DNA of 24,848 nucleotides, from NCBI GenBank assembly GCA_020861055.1, contig JAJBTD010000196.1, positions 1-24,848 of the forward strand, written 5' to 3'. Both the position numbers and the translations under genes were made by a program. Of the stretch, positions 22,203-24,848 are shown piece by piece. The DNA comes from Clostridiales bacterium. Its GTDB lineage: Bacteria; Bacillota; Clostridia; Oscillospirales; Oscillospiraceae. The notes under the pieces are model-generated. The model saw only the letters and a list, made by a program, of their open reading frames with translations. It had not been told where the DNA came from and ran no database searches. The stretch's first letter is position 1, and every line of letters begins with the position of its first letter.

Positions 22203-23701
22203 ACATCAAAGAGGCGAAGGAACAGGTCAAAAACACGGTAAAGGCGTATCTGTCCAAAGACGAGCACGGGGAATGGAGCATCCCTCTGGTGGCCCAGCGG
22301 CCCATCCTGCTCATGGGCCCTCCGGGGGTGGGAAAAACCGCCATCGCCCAGCAGGCGGCCAGGGAGTGCGGCGTGGCCCTGGTGAGCTACACCATCACCC
22401 ACCACACCCGCCAGTCCGCCATCGGCCTGCCCAGCATCCGGGAGGCCTCCTACCACGGCAAGTCCTTCCAGGTCACGGAGTACACCATGAGCGAGATCAT
22501 CACCAGCGTCTACCGGGCCATGGAGGAGACGGGGCTGGAAAACGGCATCCTGTTTCTGGACGAGGTGAACTGCGTCTCCGAGACGCTGGCCCCGGCCATG
22601 CTGCAATTTCTCCAGTGCAAGACCTTCGGCAGTCATAAGCTGCCGGAGGGCTGGGTCATCGTGGCGGCGGGAAATCCCCCGGAGTATAACCGCTCCGTCC
22701 GGGACTTCGACGTGGTGACCCTGGACCGGGTGCGGCGGCTGGACATCCAGGCCAGCTACCCGGCCTGGAAGGAGTACGCCTATCTCCGCCAGGTGCATCC
22801 GGCGGTGCTGGCCTATCTGGAGTTGAAGCCGGGGAACTTCTACCGGCTGGAGACTACGGTGGACGGCAAGCGCTTCGCCACCGCCCGGGGCTGGGAGGAC
22901 CTGTCCCGGCTCCTCTCTGCCAGCGAGAGGCTGGGGCTGACGGTGGATGAGAGCGTGGTGGGCCAGTACATCCAGTACCCCGCCGTGGCCAAGGACTTTG
23001 CCAACTATTACGACCTCTACCGGAAGTACCGGACGGACTACGACGTGGAGGCCATCCTCTCCGGCCATCTGACGGAGAAGACCGTGTCCCGTCTCCGGAC
23101 GGCCCCCTTTGACGAGCGGCTGTCCGCCCTGTCTCTGCTGCTGGACGCCCTGTTCCGCACCTGCCGGGAGGCCAACGAGGAGGACGCCTATGTGACCCTC
23201 CTCCACCGCCAGCTCAAGGGGCTCATGCCCGCCCTGGAGGGCGGCACGGCGCCGGAGACTGCCTTCGCCCCGGTGACGGAGACGCTGGCGGGCATGAAGG
23301 CGTCCAAGGCCAGGGCGGGCCTGCTGGAGCCGGAGGAGGCCCGGCGGATGGACCGGGCGTTGGATACCCTGGATGGACTGCTCCAGACCCTCCGGCGGGA
23401 GTCCCTGACGGGAACTGCCGCCGCGGACCGGGTGCGCGCCGACTTCCGTGAGGCGGTGGAGGCCCGGAAAGAGGCCATTCAGAACGCCTCCCTCCGGCTG
23501 GACCGGGCCTTCGCTCTCATCGAGGCCGCCTTCGGGGAGGGGCAGGAGCTGGTCATCTTCCTGACCGAGCTGACCATGAATCCCTACTCCATGGCGTTTA
23601 TCGCCCAAAACGGCTGTGAAAAGTTCTCCGGCTACAACCGTTCCCTCCTGCTGGGGGGCCGTCAGCGGGACATCCTCCGGGAACTGGAGGAGAACGGATG
23701 A
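22199..23701 (+). CDS. MoxR-family AAA+ ATPase
   Basis: The 500-residue protein has an N-terminal AAA+ module with Walker A GPPGVGKT (40-47), Walker B ILFLDEVN (D121, E122) and sensor-1 IVAAGNP. An arginine-rich segment (LDRVRRLDIQ) follows. The C-terminal half is helical and variable, with a long charged coiled-coil-like stretch near 340-440. MoxR ATPases act with VWA partners to remodel or activate proteins, as in RavA-ViaA and NorQ-NorD. The ATG overlaps the VWA stop (ATGA), and GGGAG is about 8 bases upstream. Its target is unknown. Confidence 0.92.
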   Translation: MNIKEAKEQVKNTVKAYLSKDEHGEWSIPLVAQRPILLMGPPGVGKTAIAQQAARECGVALVSYTITHHTRQSAIGLPSIREASYHGKSFQVTEYTMSEIITSVYRAMEETGLENGILFLDEVNCVSETLAPAMLQFLQCKTFGSHKLPEGWVIVAAGNPPEYNRSVRDFDVVTLDRVRRLDIQASYPAWKEYAYLRQVHPAVLAYLELKPGNFYRLETTVDGKRFATARGWEDLSRLLSASERLGLTVDESVVGQYIQYPAVAKDFANYYDLYRKYRTDYDVEAILSGHLTEKTVSRLRTAPFDERLSALSLLLDALFRTCREANEEDAYVTLLHRQLKGLMPALEGGTAPETAFAPVTETLAGMKASKARAGLLEPEEARRMDRALDTLDGLLQTLRRESLTGTAAADRVRADFREAVEARKEAIQNASLRLDRAFALIEAAFGEGQELVIFLTELTMNPYSMAFIAQNGCEKFSGYNRSLLLGGRQRDILRELEENG

Positions 23702-24848
23702 GAGACGGAACCGCTCCCAACTATCAGCACACCCTCTTTGCCTGCTGCTTCGGGTACATCACCCAGGCCATCGTCAACAGCTTCGCTCCCCTGCTGTTTC
23801 TCACCTTCCAGTCGGAGTTTGGCATCCCCCTGGAGCAGATCACCCTGCTGGTGACGCTGAACTTCTGCATCCAGCTCACGGTAGATTTGCTGTCGGTGAA
23901 GCTGGTGGACAAGATCGGCTATCGCCCCTGCGCCGTGGCTGCTAATCTGTTTGCCGTCCTGGGTCTGGTGGGGCTGGGAACGCTGCCCTCTCTGCTGCCG
24001 GACCCGTACGTGGGCATCCTCTGCTCCGTGGCCCTCTACGCCGTGGGGGGCGGACTGCTGGAGGTGCTGGTCAGCCCCATTATGGAGGCCTGCCCCTTTG
24101 ACAACAAGGCGGGGGTGATGGCGAATCTCCACTCCTTCTACTGCTGGGGCTGCGTGCTGGTGACCCTGCTCTCCACCGGATTCTTTGCCCTGGCGGGGGT
24201 GGAAAACTGGCGTATCCTGGCCTGCCTTTGGGCGGTTTTGCCCCTGGCCAACGCCCTTCTGTTCACCAGAGTCCCCATCCCCACCCTGGTCCCTGAGGGA
24301 AAGGGGATGAGCCTGGGGAAGCTGCTCCGGTCTAAGGTGATCTGGCTGTTCTTCGTGCTGATGCTTTGCTCTGGAGCGGCGGAGCAGGCCATGAGCCAGT
24401 GGGCCTCTACCTTTGCCGAGGCGGGGCTCCAGGTGTCCAAGACGGTGGGCGACCTGGCGGGGCCCTGCGCCTTCTCCCTGCTCATGGGGGCCAGCCGGGC
24501 CATCTACGGCAAATTCAGCGAGAGGTGGGACCTGGTCCCCTTTATGATGGGCAGCGGCGCGCTGTGCATCGCCAGCTACCTCCTGGCCACCCTCAGCGGA
24601 AACGCGGCGGTGGGCCTGGTGGGGTGCGCCCTCTGCGGCTTCTCCGTGGGCATCCTCTGGCCGGGGACCTTCTCCCTGGTGTCAGCAAAATGTCCCCGGG
24701 GCGGCACCGCTATGTTCGCCCTGATGGCCCTGGGGGGCGACCTGGGCTGCGGCGGAGGTCCTACCCTGGTGGGCCTGCTCTCCAGATCCGCCGGAGATCT
24801 GAACACCGGCCTGCTGGCGGGGGGGATTTTCCGTTGCGTTGTGATTGG
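23698..24848 (+). CDS. MFS transporter, C-terminus cut by window edge
   Basis: About 383 residues are visible, starting MRDGTAPNYQHTLFACCFGY at an ATG that overlaps the MoxR stop by 4 bp (ATGA). At least ten hydrophobic segments can be seen, for example ITLLVTLNFCIQLTVDLLSV, then AVAANLFAVLGLVGLG and GLVGCALCGFSVGILW. The loop VDKIGYRP after segment 2 is the MFS motif A-like turn. PFDNKAGVMANLHSFYCWG resembles sugar/fucose-type MFS proteins (inference). Its substrate is unknown. It is translationally coupled to the LRR-VWA-MoxR set, so it may belong to the same operon. No stop codon is reached by 24848. Confidence 0.88.
   Translation, partial: MRDGTAPNYQHTLFACCFGYITQAIVNSFAPLLFLTFQSEFGIPLEQITLLVTLNFCIQLTVDLLSVKLVDKIGYRPCAVAANLFAVLGLVGLGTLPSLLPDPYVGILCSVALYAVGGGLLEVLVSPIMEACPFDNKAGVMANLHSFYCWGCVLVTLLSTGFFALAGVENWRILACLWAVLPLANALLFTRVPIPTLVPEGKGMSLGKLLRSKVIWLFFVLMLCSGAAEQAMSQWASTFAEAGLQVSKTVGDLAGPCAFSLLMGASRAIYGKFSERWDLVPFMMGSGALCIASYLLATLSGNAAVGLVGCALCGFSVGILWPGTFSLVSAKCPRGGTAMFALMALGGDLGCGGGPTLVGLLSRSAGDLNTGLLAGGIFRCVVI

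Noticed and set aside
1..24848. CRISPR arrays, tRNA and rRNA genes, insertion sequences.
   Set aside because: No regularly spaced repeats, tRNA-like folds, rRNA stretches or transposase frames were seen on either strand.

Overview
The window comes from a high-GC, Gram-positive-type gut anaerobe, most likely a Clostridia member of the Oscillospiraceae group (Flavonifractor/Lawsonibacter-like). This is inferred from strong GGAGG ribosome sites, a Firmicutes LexA (DinR) box, a short-chain-dehydrogenase type of UxuB, Firmicutes-type siphophage genes and base composition; no marker gene is present.

Left part (1-8213). A truncated D-2-hydroxyacid dehydrogenase gene leaves the left edge on the minus strand. 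A 58-residue cysteine-rich protein gene follows on the plus strand and converges, with a 6-bp overlap, on a LacI-family regulator gene. The regulator is divergent from a hexuronate catabolic operon: uxaC, an SDR-type uxuB, a GltD-like Fe-S flavoprotein, the KDPG aldolase gene eda, and kdgK. Together these convert glucuronate to fructuronate to mannonate, and 2-keto-3-deoxygluconate to KDPG to pyruvate plus glyceraldehyde-3-phosphate. The mannonate dehydratase gene (uxuA) and a transporter are not in the window. The 430-bp regulator/operon gap holds two promoters, several palindromes and a plus-strand terminator. A bidirectional 18-bp-stem terminator separates kdgK from the convergent uvrB.

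Middle (8214-10300). uvrB is transcribed leftward from a consensus promoter with a LexA-type SOS box between the -35 and -10.

Phage block (10304-19203, minus strand). A compact siphovirus morphogenesis operon encodes, in transcription order, small terminase, large terminase, portal, scaffold, P22-like coat protein, two head-tail connector proteins, tail terminator, tail tube, tail assembly chaperone with a -1 frameshift extension, a short tape measure, and a DUF6711-like protein. All frames are open, but there is no integrase, repressor, replication, tail-tip, receptor-binding or lysis gene. It is therefore a remnant or a domesticated particle cassette. The chaperone pair carries a CCCTTTT slippery heptamer, and the tail-tube cistron is bracketed by two strong hairpins.

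Right part (19549-24848, plus strand). A consensus promoter drives a tightly coupled operon: a cytosolic BspA-type leucine-rich-repeat protein, a VWA protein with a degenerate metallopeptidase-like N-terminal domain, a MoxR-type AAA+ ATPase, and an MFS transporter cut by the window edge. The LRR-VWA-MoxR set resembles a chaperone/remodelling machine of the RavA-ViaA kind with an added recognition subunit. It is the best candidate here for a little-described system.
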